Origin: Streptomyces sp. Isolate_45
GTDB taxonomy: Bacteria; Actinomycetota; Actinomycetes; Streptomycetales; Streptomycetaceae
Direction of reading: 5' to 3'
Length of the DNA: 64,000 nt
Assembly: GCF_024721315.2 (NCBI RefSeq)
Contig: NZ_JANFAK020000029.1
Span: 1-64,000, forward strand
Positions 1-10,663 of the stretch are shown here, piece by piece (positions within the stretch are counted from its first letter, which is position 1; each line of letters starts with the position of its first letter). A program made the translations under genes and the position numbers. The notes beneath the pieces are model-generated. The model made no database searches and was not told where the DNA came from. It saw only the letters and a program-made list of their open reading frames with translations.

Positions 1-73
<73 letters not shown>

Positions 74-193
74 ACCCGCAGCCGCCCCGCCCCCGCAGCC
101 CGCACCCGCACCGGCCCACCCGCAGCCCGCACCCGCACCGGCCCCGACCCACCCCCAGCACCGGCCACCCCCACCCCACCCCGACCGGCCAGG
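74..193. repeat. C-rich low-complexity tract with 24-bp direct repeat
   Basis: This stretch is almost entirely C with scattered A and G. A 24-bp unit beginning CGCAGCCCGCACCC occurs twice, at 94-117 and 121-144. Read on the minus strand it is a G-rich tail directly after the MFS gene stop and could form G-quadruplexes. No coding signal is seen. Confidence 0.8.
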
Positions 194-1483
194 TCAAGCG
201 CGGTGTCGCCGGATGACCATCGCCATCAGCGCCGCCATCGCGCACAGCCCGCCCGACGCGTACCAGACGAGGTCGTACGAGCCGAAGGCGTCCCGGGCGA
301 CCCCGCCCAGGAAGGCCACCAGCGCCGCGCCCACCTGGTGCGAGGCCAGGACCCAGCCGAAGACGATCGCGCTGTCCTCCCCGTAGTGCTCCCGGCACAG
401 GGCGATCGTCGGCGGAACGGTGGCGACCCAGTCCAGGCCGTAGAAGACGATGAAGAACACCATCGGCGGGTGCACCGACGGCGCGAGCAACATCGGCAGG
501 AAGAGCAGCGAGATCCCCCGCAGCGCGTAGTACACCGCCAGCAGTCGCCGCGCCTCGAAGCGGTCCGTGAACCAGCCGGAGGCCACGGTCCCGACGACGT
601 CGAACACGCCGATCACCGCCAGCAGCCCGGCGGCCGCCGTCACCGGCATGCCGTGATCGTGCGCGGCCGGCACGAAGTGCGTCTTGACCAGCCCGTTCGT
701 CGAGGCCCCGCAGATCGCGAAGGTGCCGGCCAGCAGCCAGAACGGCCCGGTCCGCGCCGCCTTGAACAGCACCGTGACCGCCCGCCGCGCCGCACCCGGC
801 ACGGGCTCCGGCTTGGGCGCGTAGCTGCCCCCGTACGGCGCGAGCCCCACGTCGGCGGGGTGGTCGCGCAGCAGCAGCCACACGAACGGGACGACGGCCA
901 GCGCCGCGAGGGACACCGTGACCGCCGCCGGACGCCAGCCGTGGTGTTCGACCATCCAGGACAGCAGCGGCAGGAAGACCAGCTGACCGGAGGCGCCCGC
1001 CGCGGTGAGGATCCCGGTGACCAGGCCGCGTCGCGCGGTGAACCAGCGGTTGGTGACGGTCGCCGCGAAGGCCAGTGCCATCGAGCCGCTGCCGAGGCCG
1101 ACGAGGACGCCCCAGTACAGCACCAGCTGCCACGGTCGCGTCATCCACACCGTGGCCACCGAGCCGCCGGCGATGACGGTGAGGGCGAGGGCGACGACCT
1201 TGCGGATGCCGAAGCGGTCCATCAGCGCGGCGGCGAACGGCGCGGTGAGCCCGTAGAGGGCGAGGTTGACGGAGACGGCGAAGCCGATCGTGCCGCGCGA
1301 CCAGTCGAACTCCTCGTGCAGCGGTTCGATGAGGAGGCCCGGCAGGGAGCTGAAGGCGGCGGCTCCGATGATCGTCACGAAGGCCACGGCCGCCGCGTAC
1401 CAGGCGCGGTGGATGCGGCCGGCCCGGCGGGGGGCCCGCGGGGCGCCCGTGGGGGCGGCGGAGGTGGGGGCTGTCTGCGTCAC
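194..1483 (-). CDS. MFS transporter (monocarboxylate/oxalate-formate antiporter-like)
   Basis: The protein is about 429 residues with some twelve hydrophobic segments, in the cytoplasmic membrane. The loop after the second helix carries the MFS signature around DRFGIRKV, and a related DRFEARR occurs after helix 8, which is the two-fold repeat of MFS carriers. The family resemblance is to monocarboxylate or oxalate/formate-type carriers, but the substrate cannot be read from sequence. I chose the GTG at 1483 because GGAAG lies seven bases upstream. A GTG at 1510 would add nine residues. It diverges from a GlxA-type regulator only some 70 bases away, so the regulator probably controls it. The stop is followed by the C-rich repeat tract. 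Confidence 0.85.
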   Translation of the reverse strand: MTQTAPTSAAPTGAPRAPRRAGRIHRAWYAAAVAFVTIIGAAAFSSLPGLLIEPLHEEFDWSRGTIGFAVSVNLALYGLTAPFAAALMDRFGIRKVVALALTVIAGGSVATVWMTRPWQLVLYWGVLVGLGSGSMALAFAATVTNRWFTARRGLVTGILTAAGASGQLVFLPLLSWMVEHHGWRPAAVTVSLAALAVVPFVWLLLRDHPADVGLAPYGGSYAPKPEPVPGAARRAVTVLFKAARTGPFWLLAGTFAICGASTNGLVKTHFVPAAHDHGMPVTAAAGLLAVIGVFDVVGTVASGWFTDRFEARRLLAVYYALRGISLLFLPMLLAPSVHPPMVFFIVFYGLDWVATVPPTIALCREHYGEDSAIVFGWVLASHQVGAALVAFLGGVARDAFGSYDLVWYASGGLCAMAALMAMVIRRHRA

Positions 1484-1542
1484 CCCGACAGCTTCCGGTG
1501 GACGTCGCACCCACCGACAGTGGCCTGAGTGTCATGCTTCGG

Positions 1543-1548
1543 TACGAT
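1543..1548 (+). promoter_or_regulatory. -10-like hexamer of the GlxA-type regulator gene
   Basis: TACGAT ends five bases before the ATG at 1554, and no Shine-Dalgarno sequence is present. This spacing places the transcription start at or next to the start codon, which suggests a leaderless mRNA. The -35 region is not convincing. Confidence 0.4.
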
Positions 1549-1553
1549 CGGCC

Positions 1554-2612
1554 ATGGAGTCGAACCAGGCGGCCCCGGCCCCGGCCCACCGCGTCGTCGT
1601 CCTCGCCCTCGCCGGCCTGCTGCCCTTCGAGCTCGGGATCCCGCACCGGATCTTCGGCCGGGCCAAGGACCCGGCCGGGCGGCCGCTCTACGAGATCCTC
1701 ACCTGCGGACTGGCCCCGGGGCCGGTGTCCACGGACGCCGACTTCGCCGTCCACGTCGAGCACGGCCCGGAGCTGCTGGCCACGGCCGACACGGTGGTGG
1801 TGCCCGCCTCGTACGAGCTGGGCCCGGTGCACGAGTTCGGGGTGCTGACCGGGGAGCTGGCGGCGGCCCTCGCGCACATCCGGCCCGGCACCCGGCTCGT
1901 CTCGATCTGTACGGGCGGCTACGTGCTGGCCGCCGCCGGCTACCTGGACGGCCGGCCCGCCACCACGCACTGGGCCTCCGCCGAGCACTTCCAGCGGCTC
2001 TTCCCCGCCGTCCGCGTCGACCCGGGCGTGCTGTACACCGACGACGGGGACGTCCTCACCTCCGCCGGGGTCGCCGCCGGGATCGACCTGTGCCTGCACA
2101 TCGTGCGCCGCGACCACGGCGTGGCCGTCGCCAACGACGTGGCCCGGCGGACCGTCGTACCGCCCCACCGGGAGGGCGGCCAGGCGCAGTTCGTCGACCG
2201 GCCGCTGCCCGAGCCGCGGCAGGCTTCCACCACGGCGGCCCGCGCCCGGCTGCTGGACCGGCTGCACGAGCCGCTGCGCCTCAGTGACCTGGCCCGGCAG
2301 GAGGCCGTGTCGGTACGGACCTTCACGCGCCGGTTCCGGGAGGAATCCGGGGTCAGCCCGGGGGAGTGGATCACCGGCCGGCGGGTCGAGCGGGCCCGGC
2401 GGCTCCTGGAGCGGACGGAACTGTCGATGGAGCAGGTCGCGCGGGAGGCGGGCTTCGGCACGGCCCAGTCGCTGCGCAAGCACGTCCAGGCGGCCCTGGG
2501 GGTGAGCCCGACGGCCTACCGACGCACCTTCCGCCCGGCCGCGGACACCACGGATCCGGTCACCCTGCCGGCTTCTGATGGTCCATCAGATTCTGCCGGA
2601 TCCGTGCATTGA
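1554..2612 (+). CDS. GlxA family transcriptional regulator (DJ-1/PfpI + AraC HTH)
   Basis: The protein has 352 residues. Residues about 12-190 form a DJ-1/PfpI-like domain with the nucleophile-elbow motif SICTGGY (Cys119). Residues about 235-325 form an AraC-type double helix-turn-helix, with the typical TFTRRFREESGVSPGEW and SMEQVAREAGFG segments. In this family the N-terminal domain is a ligand or redox sensor and the C-terminal part binds DNA. The ATG at 1554 was chosen because upstream codons overlap the divergent MFS promoter region and a -10-like TACGAT lies five bases before it. The divergent MFS gene is the likely target. The effector is unknown. Confidence 0.9.
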   Translation: MESNQAAPAPAHRVVVLALAGLLPFELGIPHRIFGRAKDPAGRPLYEILTCGLAPGPVSTDADFAVHVEHGPELLATADTVVVPASYELGPVHEFGVLTGELAAALAHIRPGTRLVSICTGGYVLAAAGYLDGRPATTHWASAEHFQRLFPAVRVDPGVLYTDDGDVLTSAGVAAGIDLCLHIVRRDHGVAVANDVARRTVVPPHREGGQAQFVDRPLPEPRQASTTAARARLLDRLHEPLRLSDLARQEAVSVRTFTRRFREESGVSPGEWITGRRVERARRLLERTELSMEQVAREAGFGTAQSLRKHVQAALGVSPTAYRRTFRPAADTTDPVTLPASDGPSDSAGSVH

Positions 2613-2675
2613 CTTCTCCCGCCGCCCGCTCGTGAATGGCCCCCTGTCGGGGCGACGGAACGCGGGGGGCGGGCA

Positions 2676-4025
2676 GTGCGAACAGGCGCGCGCAGCAGGA
2701 GACGGTCGGCGGCCTTCGGCATGGCCGTACTCGCGGCGGTGACCGGGGGAGCGCTGAGCCCACCGGCCGCCGCCGTAGGGGAAACGCCCCCCGGGCAGGT
2801 GGAGTTCCCCACGCACTGCCTGCCCCCGCAGGAAGCCGGCCTGCCACCCGCGGACGGTCCCACCACGGCCCGGATCACGGTCGACGACCCGGCGCCGCGC
2901 GTCGGCGACACGGTCACCGTGACCTACCGGGTGGCCGCCGCCCCGGCCGTGAACCCGCTCCCCTCCGAACTGCCCGCCGACGTGCTCACCCCCACCGGAC
3001 GGGTCCTGCTGGGCGGTGCGCAGAGCGGCGAGGTCACCGTCACGGGCGCCAAACGCAATGAACCGGTTCCGCCCGGCGGCGCACTCCCGGCCGTGACCAT
3101 GACCGGCACCTTCACCGTCACCGCGCCCGGCGCGATCACCCTCACCCCGGGCCCCTACACCCTGCACACCGCCCACCTGCTCGACCTGGCCACGGTCTGC
3201 GCCGCCGGACCGGGCACCCCGGTGTCCGAGCGCCTCACCGCGACTCCGCTGCCCACCGCCAACCTGCGCGGCCTCACCCTCGCCACCGCCTACGGAGCGC
3301 CGGGCGCCCGCGTCAAGGTCACCGGCGCGGGCTTCGCCCCCGGCGCGGCCGTGACCGTGGCCGGCCGCGCGGGCGCCGCCGAGACGGGTGACCGGGTCGC
3401 CGCCACCGCCGACCGGCACGGGGAAGTGGTCGCGGAACTGCCCCTGACGGACCGGGCCACCACGGGGGTGGTCGCGTACGAGGGCACGGCCTGGTCGGCG
3501 CCGCGGGGCACCGCCCCGGCCGCGTACACCGTCGTCGATCCCGCCCCGCCCGCGCCCGCGCGGACGCCCGAGCCCGTGGCCCGCGAGGTGACCGCCATCG
3601 TGGAGCCGGGCACCCTCGCCATGACCCAGGCGGGCGAGTCGGTGACCCTCGGGGCGGTCCCGTACGGGGACGGCGGCGCGGCCCCCGGCCGGATCGGGAC
3701 CGTCACCGTCAAGGACGCCCGGGGCGGTCCGGCGGGGTGGTCGCTGGTCGGGAAGGTCACCGACTTCACCGGTCCCGGCGGCATCCGCATCCCGGGCGCC
3801 CGACTGTCCTGGACCCCGTCCTGCACCGCCGCGGCGGGCAGCCCCAGCGCCTGCGCGCCGGGCAGCGCGGGCGTCGTCGGCCCGGACGGGGCGGTCCTGG
3901 CCTCCACGGCCGACGCCCCGACGGCCGGCGGCACCTTCACGGTGGACGCCGCCGTCTCCCTCCAGGTGCCGCCCTACACCCCGCCGGGCGCGTACACGGC
4001 GGTCCTGACGCTGACCCTGTCGTGA
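2676..4025 (+). CDS. Secreted WxL-like cell-surface protein
   Basis: The protein has 449 residues. An Arg-rich start and a hydrophobic stretch to about residue 32 (cleavage near PPAAAVG) form a signal peptide. The rest is low in charge and rich in Thr, Val, Gly and Pro, with predicted beta-sandwich modules. The C-terminal ~130 residues resemble a WxL domain, with a GWSLVGKVTDF segment and a final YTAVLTLTLS strand. WxL proteins of Firmicutes attach non-covalently to peptidoglycan and are encoded beside DUF916-type anchor proteins. The same pairing occurs here, because the next frame starts at GTG 4022 and overlaps this stop (GTGA). I assign the family from these features only. The start is GTG at 2676. 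Confidence 0.65.
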   Translation: MRTGARSRRRSAAFGMAVLAAVTGGALSPPAAAVGETPPGQVEFPTHCLPPQEAGLPPADGPTTARITVDDPAPRVGDTVTVTYRVAAAPAVNPLPSELPADVLTPTGRVLLGGAQSGEVTVTGAKRNEPVPPGGALPAVTMTGTFTVTAPGAITLTPGPYTLHTAHLLDLATVCAAGPGTPVSERLTATPLPTANLRGLTLATAYGAPGARVKVTGAGFAPGAAVTVAGRAGAAETGDRVAATADRHGEVVAELPLTDRATTGVVAYEGTAWSAPRGTAPAAYTVVDPAPPAPARTPEPVAREVTAIVEPGTLAMTQAGESVTLGAVPYGDGGAAPGRIGTVTVKDARGGPAGWSLVGKVTDFTGPGGIRIPGARLSWTPSCTAAAGSPSACAPGSAGVVGPDGAVLASTADAPTAGGTFTVDAAVSLQVPPYTPPGAYTAVLTLTLS

Positions 4026-4993
4026 CCCGCGACCGCCGCCCGCCCGGCCCGGCCCGGGCGGCAGGGGCCGCACGGGCCGTTCCGGTGGCCCTGGCGGTGG
4101 CGGTCCTCGTCGTGCTCGGGTCGCTCGCCCGCACCCCGCCGGCCGCCGCCGCGGACAACGGCCGGTGGTCCGTCCTGCCGGCCGCCACCACCGTCGGACA
4201 GCGTCCCTACTTCTACCTCTCCGCCCCACCCGGCGGAGAGGTGCGGGACACCGTCACCGTCGCCAACCGCACCGACCGGCCCCGCACCTTCCTGCTGTAC
4301 GCCGCCGACGCCCACAACACCGCCCGCGACGGAGGCTTCGCCCTGCGCGGCCCGGACGAGCCGCGCCTGGGCGCCGCCGCCTGGACCCGGCTCTCGCGGG
4401 AGCGGATCACCGTACCGGCCGGGGGCACCGCGGACGTGCCGTTCACCGTCGCCGTCCCCGAACGGGCCGAGCCGGGGGACCACCCCGGCGCCGTCGTCGC
4501 CGTCGAGGACGGCCCCGCCACCCCCACCGGCCGGGGGATCGGCGTACGGCAGGCCGTCGCCGCCCGCCTGTACCTGAGGGTGGCCGGACCCACCGCCCCC
4601 GCCCTCGCCGTCGAGGACGTCCGGGTCGCGGGCAACGCCACCGGCGCGGTGGTCACGTACACCCTCCACAACCTCGGCAACGTGACGTTGCGCCCCCGGG
4701 CGACCCTCACCGCCTCGGGTTTCCTCGGCCGGAACCTGCTCCGGCGCGAGCTCACCGGCCTGCCTCCCGAACTGCTCCCCGGGACACGGCTCACGCTCAC
4801 CGCCCGCTGGGACGACCCGCCCGACCTGGAGTGGAGCCGGCTGACGGTGCGCGCCGAGGGCGGGGGAGCGGGCGCCCGGGGCGTCGCCGACCACGCCGCG
4901 CACCCCGGTCTCGCGACCGCCCTGGCCCTCGCTTCGGCCCTCGCGGCGGTGGCCTGGTCGGCGCTGGGAGCCGCATCGGGGAGAATGGCCCGT
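4022..4993 (+). CDS. DUF916-like (WxL peptidoglycan-binding type) membrane-anchored protein, in frame with era
   Basis: This ~324-residue module has an N-terminal signal peptide (hydrophobic stretch ending near TPPAAAAD), then a DUF916-like beta-sandwich. That region includes a VRDTVTVANRTDRPRTF segment typical of NEAT/CARDB-like surface domains and an AVEDGPATPTGRGIGVRQAVAARLYLRV strand region. A C-terminal membrane helix (LATALALASALAAVAWSALG) follows. Translation starts at GTG 4022, overlapping the stop of the upstream WxL-like gene. The oddity is the end: there is no stop before the ATG of era at 4994, and the frame stays open to 5935. Either the two proteins are fused, or a frameshift (natural or sequencing) lies near the 3' end. 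In the neighbouring frame a TGA at 4995-4997 would overlap the era start as ATGA. The end given here is the last base before era, not a stop codon. Confidence 0.6.
4981..4986 (+). promoter_or_regulatory. -10-like hexamer of era
   Basis: GAGAAT ends seven bases before the era ATG, in the same arrangement as recO (GACAAT, six bases) and dusB (GACAAT, six bases). It would let era be transcribed as a leaderless mRNA independently of the upstream surface-protein gene. Confidence 0.4.
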
Positions 4994-5935
4994 ATGAGCG
5001 ATCGTTCCCCCGAGCCCACCGCCCCGCACCGCGCGGGCTTCGCCTGCTTCGTCGGCCGCCCCAACGCGGGCAAGTCGACCCTGACCAACGCGCTCGTGGG
5101 CACCAAGGTCGCGATCACCTCCAACCGGCCGCAGACCACCCGCCACACCGTCCGCGGCATCGTGCACCGCCCCGACGCGCAGCTCGTCCTGGTCGACACG
5201 CCGGGTCTGCACAAGCCGCGCACCCTGCTCGGCGAGCGCCTCAACGACGTCGTGCGGGCCACCTGGTCCGAGGTCGACGTCATCGGCTTCTGCCTGCCCG
5301 CCGACCAGAAGCTCGGTCCCGGCGACAAGTTCATCGCCAAGGAGCTCGCGGGGATCAAGAAGACCCCCAAGATCGCCATCATCACCAAGACCGACCTGGT
5401 CGAGTCCAAGGCGCTGGCCGAACAGCTCCTCGCCGTGCACCAGCTCGGCGCCGAGCTCGGTTTCGAGTGGGCCGAGATCGTGCCCGTCTCGGCCGTCGGC
5501 GACAGCCAGGTCCAGCTGCTGGCCGACCTGATCGCGCCGCTGCTGCCGGAGAGCCCGCCGCTGTACCCGGAGGGCGACCTCACCGACGAGCCCGAGATGG
5601 TGATGGTCGCCGAGCTCATCCGCGAGGCCGCGCTGGAGGGCGTGCGCGACGAGCTCCCGCACTCCATCGCCGTCGTGGTCGAGGAGATGATCCCCCGGGA
5701 GAACCGCCCGGCCGACCGTCCGCTGCTGGACATCCACGCCAACGTCTACATCGAGCGTCCGAGCCAGAAGGGCATCATCATCGGCCCGAAGGGCTCGCGC
5801 CTGAAGGAGGTCGGCATGAAGTCGCGCAAGCACATCGAGGCGCTGCTCGGCACGCCGGTCTTCCTCGACCTGCACGTGAAGGTCGCCAAGGACTGGCAGC
5901 GCGACCCCAAGCAGCTCCGCAAGCTCGGCTTCTGA
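4994..5935 (+). CDS. era: GTPase Era
   Basis: Era is an essential GTPase that binds the 3' end of 16S rRNA and helps mature the 30S subunit. The 313-residue protein has G1 GRPNAGKS (residues 21-28), the TTRH G2 segment, G3 DTPGLH, G4 TKTD and a C-terminal KH domain with the GIIIGPKGSRLKEVG loop. Length and motifs match Streptomyces Era throughout. The start at ATG 4994 gives the usual short N-terminal extension. ATG 4985 is in frame three codons earlier. The upstream DUF916-like frame runs into this one with no stop. Era genes of Streptomyces normally follow other genes, so the present neighbour looks inserted or rearranged. Confidence 0.97.
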   Translation: MSDRSPEPTAPHRAGFACFVGRPNAGKSTLTNALVGTKVAITSNRPQTTRHTVRGIVHRPDAQLVLVDTPGLHKPRTLLGERLNDVVRATWSEVDVIGFCLPADQKLGPGDKFIAKELAGIKKTPKIAIITKTDLVESKALAEQLLAVHQLGAELGFEWAEIVPVSAVGDSQVQLLADLIAPLLPESPPLYPEGDLTDEPEMVMVAELIREAALEGVRDELPHSIAVVVEEMIPRENRPADRPLLDIHANVYIERPSQKGIIIGPKGSRLKEVGMKSRKHIEALLGTPVFLDLHVKVAKDWQRDPKQLRKLGF

Positions 5936-5977
5936 CCCCACGGCGCCGCGGCACCCGCGGCGCACGGCATCCCGTCC

Positions 5978-6011
5978 GGGTCCGGACCGGCCTCCGGGCC
6001 GGTGCGGACCC
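5978..6011. terminator. Bidirectional hairpin between era and the GNAT gene
   Basis: A stem of about 14 pairs with one mismatch and a four-base loop (TCCG) lies between two convergent genes. Its arms begin GGGTCCGGACCGGCC and end with GGCCGGTGCGGACCC. There is no T tract, as is common in Streptomyces. Confidence 0.75.
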
Positions 6012-6040
6012 GTTCGCGTACCCGACTCGGTACGACGCGG

Positions 6041-6850
6041 TTACCGCGCCGGGGGCTCCGCGATCATGGCCGTGCCCACCCGGCGGAACCCGGCGCGCCC
6101 GTAGATCCGGGCCACGTCCTCGTCACCGGCCGACAGGAACACCGTCCCGGCTCCCCGCTCGCGTGCCTGAGCCACCAGGGCGGCGGTCACACCGAGGGCC
6201 AGGCCCTGCCGCCGGGCGGCCGGCAGCGTGCCCACTCCCACGATCTCGGCGACCTCGCCGACCGGGTTGAACTGGCCCGAGCACAGCACCACGCCGTCCC
6301 GGACGGCCGCCGCCATCCCCGTGCGACCCGTCGCGAGCATCTCCGCGACGAAGGCGCGGCGCTGCTCCACGCCGGGATCCGCCAGCGCGGAGGCCAGTTC
6401 GGCGGGGCCCGCCTCGCCGAGTGCCGTGCCCGGTGCGGAGAACGCCAGCGCGGGCACCGTCACCGCCGACGCGAGCAGCGGGTCGTCCGCACCGAGGACC
6501 CGTACGTCCGGATGCGGCGCGGGGGGTTCCGCGCCGGCCTCCAGGACCATGAGCGGGTGCGCGTGGACGTGCAGGCCCGCCGCCTCCGCGGCGGCCCGCA
6601 GGGCGGGATTGTTCTCGGCCACCCACTCGAACGCCTCGGGCACCTTCAGCTCCCGCTGTCGCGCCCGCACCCGCTCCACGTCCGCCGCGGTGGCCTCCGG
6701 GGCTCCGGGTGCGGGGCGCGCGTAGTACTGCCAGCCCTCACCCTCCTGCACGAAGAGGGTCAGCGGTCCGAAGTCCTCGCCGCGGGCCCCGCCCCGGCGG
6801 GGGACGCCGTCGTAGTACCGCTCCAGCGCTGCCAGGATCATGTCGGTCAT
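6041..6850 (-). CDS. GNAT family N-acetyltransferase
   Basis: The protein has 269 residues. The C-terminal half (about 130-269) is a GNAT fold, with the acetyl-CoA pyrophosphate loop around ARRQGLALGVTAALV and a final strand GRAGFRRVGTAMIAEPP. The N-terminal half looks like the degenerate lobe of two-domain GNATs. The substrate is unknown. I chose ATG 6850; an in-frame TTG at 6868 is a weaker start. It converges on era and follows the emfourin gene on the same strand across a 42-bp gap. Confidence 0.85.
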   Translation of the reverse strand: MTDMILAALERYYDGVPRRGGARGEDFGPLTLFVQEGEGWQYYARPAPGAPEATAADVERVRARQRELKVPEAFEWVAENNPALRAAAEAAGLHVHAHPLMVLEAGAEPPAPHPDVRVLGADDPLLASAVTVPALAFSAPGTALGEAGPAELASALADPGVEQRRAFVAEMLATGRTGMAAAVRDGVVLCSGQFNPVGEVAEIVGVGTLPAARRQGLALGVTAALVAQARERGAGTVFLSAGDEDVARIYGRAGFRRVGTAMIAEPPAR

Positions 6851-6892
6851 CCGGACATCCAAGCGCAAGGGGCGGGCCCGGGCACCCGGGTT

Positions 6893-7165
6893 TCAGGCGC
6901 CCTCCTTCAGCACGCGCGAGATCAGGTCCCGCTGGGCTTCCGACAGGTGGGGGTCCCGGCAGGAAACCGTCCGCCCGTCCACCGTGATCCGGTACGAGAA
7001 CCCGTCCCGGACACCGCTCGCGTCCTGCGGCCCCGCCGGGTCCGGCCGCAGGGCGAGCAGGGCCAGCGCCCGCCACTCGTCCTCGTCGGACCGGCCCGAG
7101 GTGTCCACCTCGGCCCGGCGCTCGATGCCCGCGAAGCCGCCCGTCCTGACCACCTGGATGCGCAT
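6893..7165 (-). CDS. Emfourin-type protealysin inhibitor
   Basis: This 90-residue protein begins MRIQVVRTGGFAGI and ends in a helix SEAQRDLISRVLKEGA, the layout of the emfourin family of M4 protease inhibitors. It starts nine bases after the stop of an M4 metalloprotease gene of the protealysin type on the same strand. That pairing is the known genetic context of emfourin. Inference: it is a cytosolic inhibitor that keeps the protease inactive inside the cell. The start ATG 7165 is the first one available. Confidence 0.85.
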   Translation of the reverse strand: MRIQVVRTGGFAGIERRAEVDTSGRSDEDEWRALALLALRPDPAGPQDASGVRDGFSYRITVDGRTVSCRDPHLSEAQRDLISRVLKEGA

Positions 7166-7174
7166 GGGGAGCGT

Positions 7175-8260
7175 CTACCCCGCCGCCGGGACGCCTACCG
7201 TCGCCCAGGCCTTCTGCAGGGCCCGGTGTTCGGCTCCGCCGTCCCCGAAGCGGGTGACCGCCGCCGCCACCGACAGCCGGGCGAAGTCGGCGAAGGAGGC
7301 CTTCTCCGTCAGCTCCCCGCCGGTCAGGGTGTCGTACCAGAGCTGTCCGGCCCGCTCCCAGGCCCGGCCGCCGAGTTCGGTCGCCGCGATGAAGAACGCG
7401 TGGTTGGGGATGCCGGAGTTGATGTGGACGCCCCCGTTGTCGCGCGAGGTGACCACGAAGTCGTCCATCGTGGCGGGCTGGGGGTCCTTGCCGAGCTCGT
7501 CGTCGTCGTAAGCGGTGCCGGGCGCCCGCATCGAGCGCAGCGCGACGCCGGTGACGTTGGGCCCGAGGAGGCCGGCCCCGATCAGCCAGTCGGCCTCGTC
7601 GGCGTTCTGGCCGAGGGAGTACTGCTTGATCAGGGAACCGAAGACGTCCGACATGGACTCGTTCAGCGCGCCCGACTGGCCGTGGTAGTCGAGGTTGGCC
7701 GTGTACTGGGTGACGCCGTGGGCCAATTCGTGCCCGATGACGTCCACGGCGACGGTGAAGTCGAGGAACAGGTCGCCGTCCCCGTCGCCGAAGACCATCT
7801 GCCGGCCGTCCCAGAAGGCGTTGTTGTAGTCCTCGCCGTAGTGCACGGTCGCGTCGAGCGGCAGTCCGGAGTCGTCGATGGAGCGGCGGCCGAAGCCCTG
7901 GAGGAACAGTTCGAAGGTCGCCCCGAGGCCGGCGTAGGCCCGGTTGACGGTGGCGTCGCGGCCCGGCTCGTCGCCCTCGCCCCGGACCTTCCTCCCGGGG
8001 AGGCGGGTGCGGTGCTGGGCGTCGTACACGGTCCGCAGCGGGGTGTCGGAGCCGGGGACGGCTGCCGCGGGGACGATGCCCCGGACGGTGCTGATGCGCC
8101 GCCGGGTCCGCAGGAAGGCGTCCTGTTCCAGGGTGCGCTGCGCGGCGTCGGCCCTGCCGGTATCGGCCGAGCGGGCGGCCTTGTCGAGCAGGTGCGGGGG
8201 CACGACGGTGCAGAAGACGGGGTGGCGGTGGGTGCGGCCTGGGGAGAGGGGGGCGTCCAT
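7175..8260 (-). CDS. M4 family neutral metalloprotease (protealysin-like)
   Basis: The 361-residue protein carries HELAH (residues 177-181) and the downstream zinc ligand in GALNESMSD (Glu201). These form the thermolysin-type zinc site. A second conserved His lies in DNGGVHINSGIPNHAF. There is no signal peptide. The short N-terminus holds CTVVPPHLL, the PPL-type propeptide motif of protealysin-like enzymes, instead of a long FTP propeptide. The start at ATG 8260 was chosen because the protein then begins just before this propeptide; an upstream in-frame start at 8305 adds unlike sequence. It forms a two-gene unit with the emfourin inhibitor. Confidence 0.92.
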   Translation of the reverse strand: MDAPLSPGRTHRHPVFCTVVPPHLLDKAARSADTGRADAAQRTLEQDAFLRTRRRISTVRGIVPAAAVPGSDTPLRTVYDAQHRTRLPGRKVRGEGDEPGRDATVNRAYAGLGATFELFLQGFGRRSIDDSGLPLDATVHYGEDYNNAFWDGRQMVFGDGDGDLFLDFTVAVDVIGHELAHGVTQYTANLDYHGQSGALNESMSDVFGSLIKQYSLGQNADEADWLIGAGLLGPNVTGVALRSMRAPGTAYDDDELGKDPQPATMDDFVVTSRDNGGVHINSGIPNHAFFIAATELGGRAWERAGQLWYDTLTGGELTEKASFADFARLSVAAAVTRFGDGGAEHRALQKAWATVGVPAAG

Positions 8261-8348
8261 GACCGGCAATGTGGCAGTGCGTGATGCCGCTGTCACTACC
8301 CGCAACCATGATTCATTCTCTTGTCTGAAAGAGGCCGCGCCGCGTTGA

Positions 8349-10406
<2,058 letters not shown>

Positions 10407-10412
10407 CCCACC

Positions 10413-10462
10413 CGCCGGAGCCCCCTCCCTTCCCCCGTGCGGGCAGGGCGGGGGCTCCGGCG
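10413..10462 (+). terminator. leuA terminator hairpin
   Basis: Perfect 12-bp arms (CGCCGGAGCCCC at 10413-10424 and its complement at 10451-10462) begin seven bases after the leuA stop. The 26-base loop is itself G/C-rich and may add pairs. Confidence 0.7.
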
Positions 10463-10663
10463 TTTCGAGGGGCCCCGAGGGCCGGCCGGCCGCCGTTCAC
10501 CGGCAGGACACCGCCCGCCGGACCCGGCGCGGGGAGGGGCGCAGACCGGCCAAGTACGCCCCCCTGCGCGAGGTTGTCCTGTCACACGGCTGACGCATCC
10601 TCACCGATGTGGCTAACATCACGCCAACCCGGCGATGTTGCCGGAAGGTTACGGAGGTGCGAC

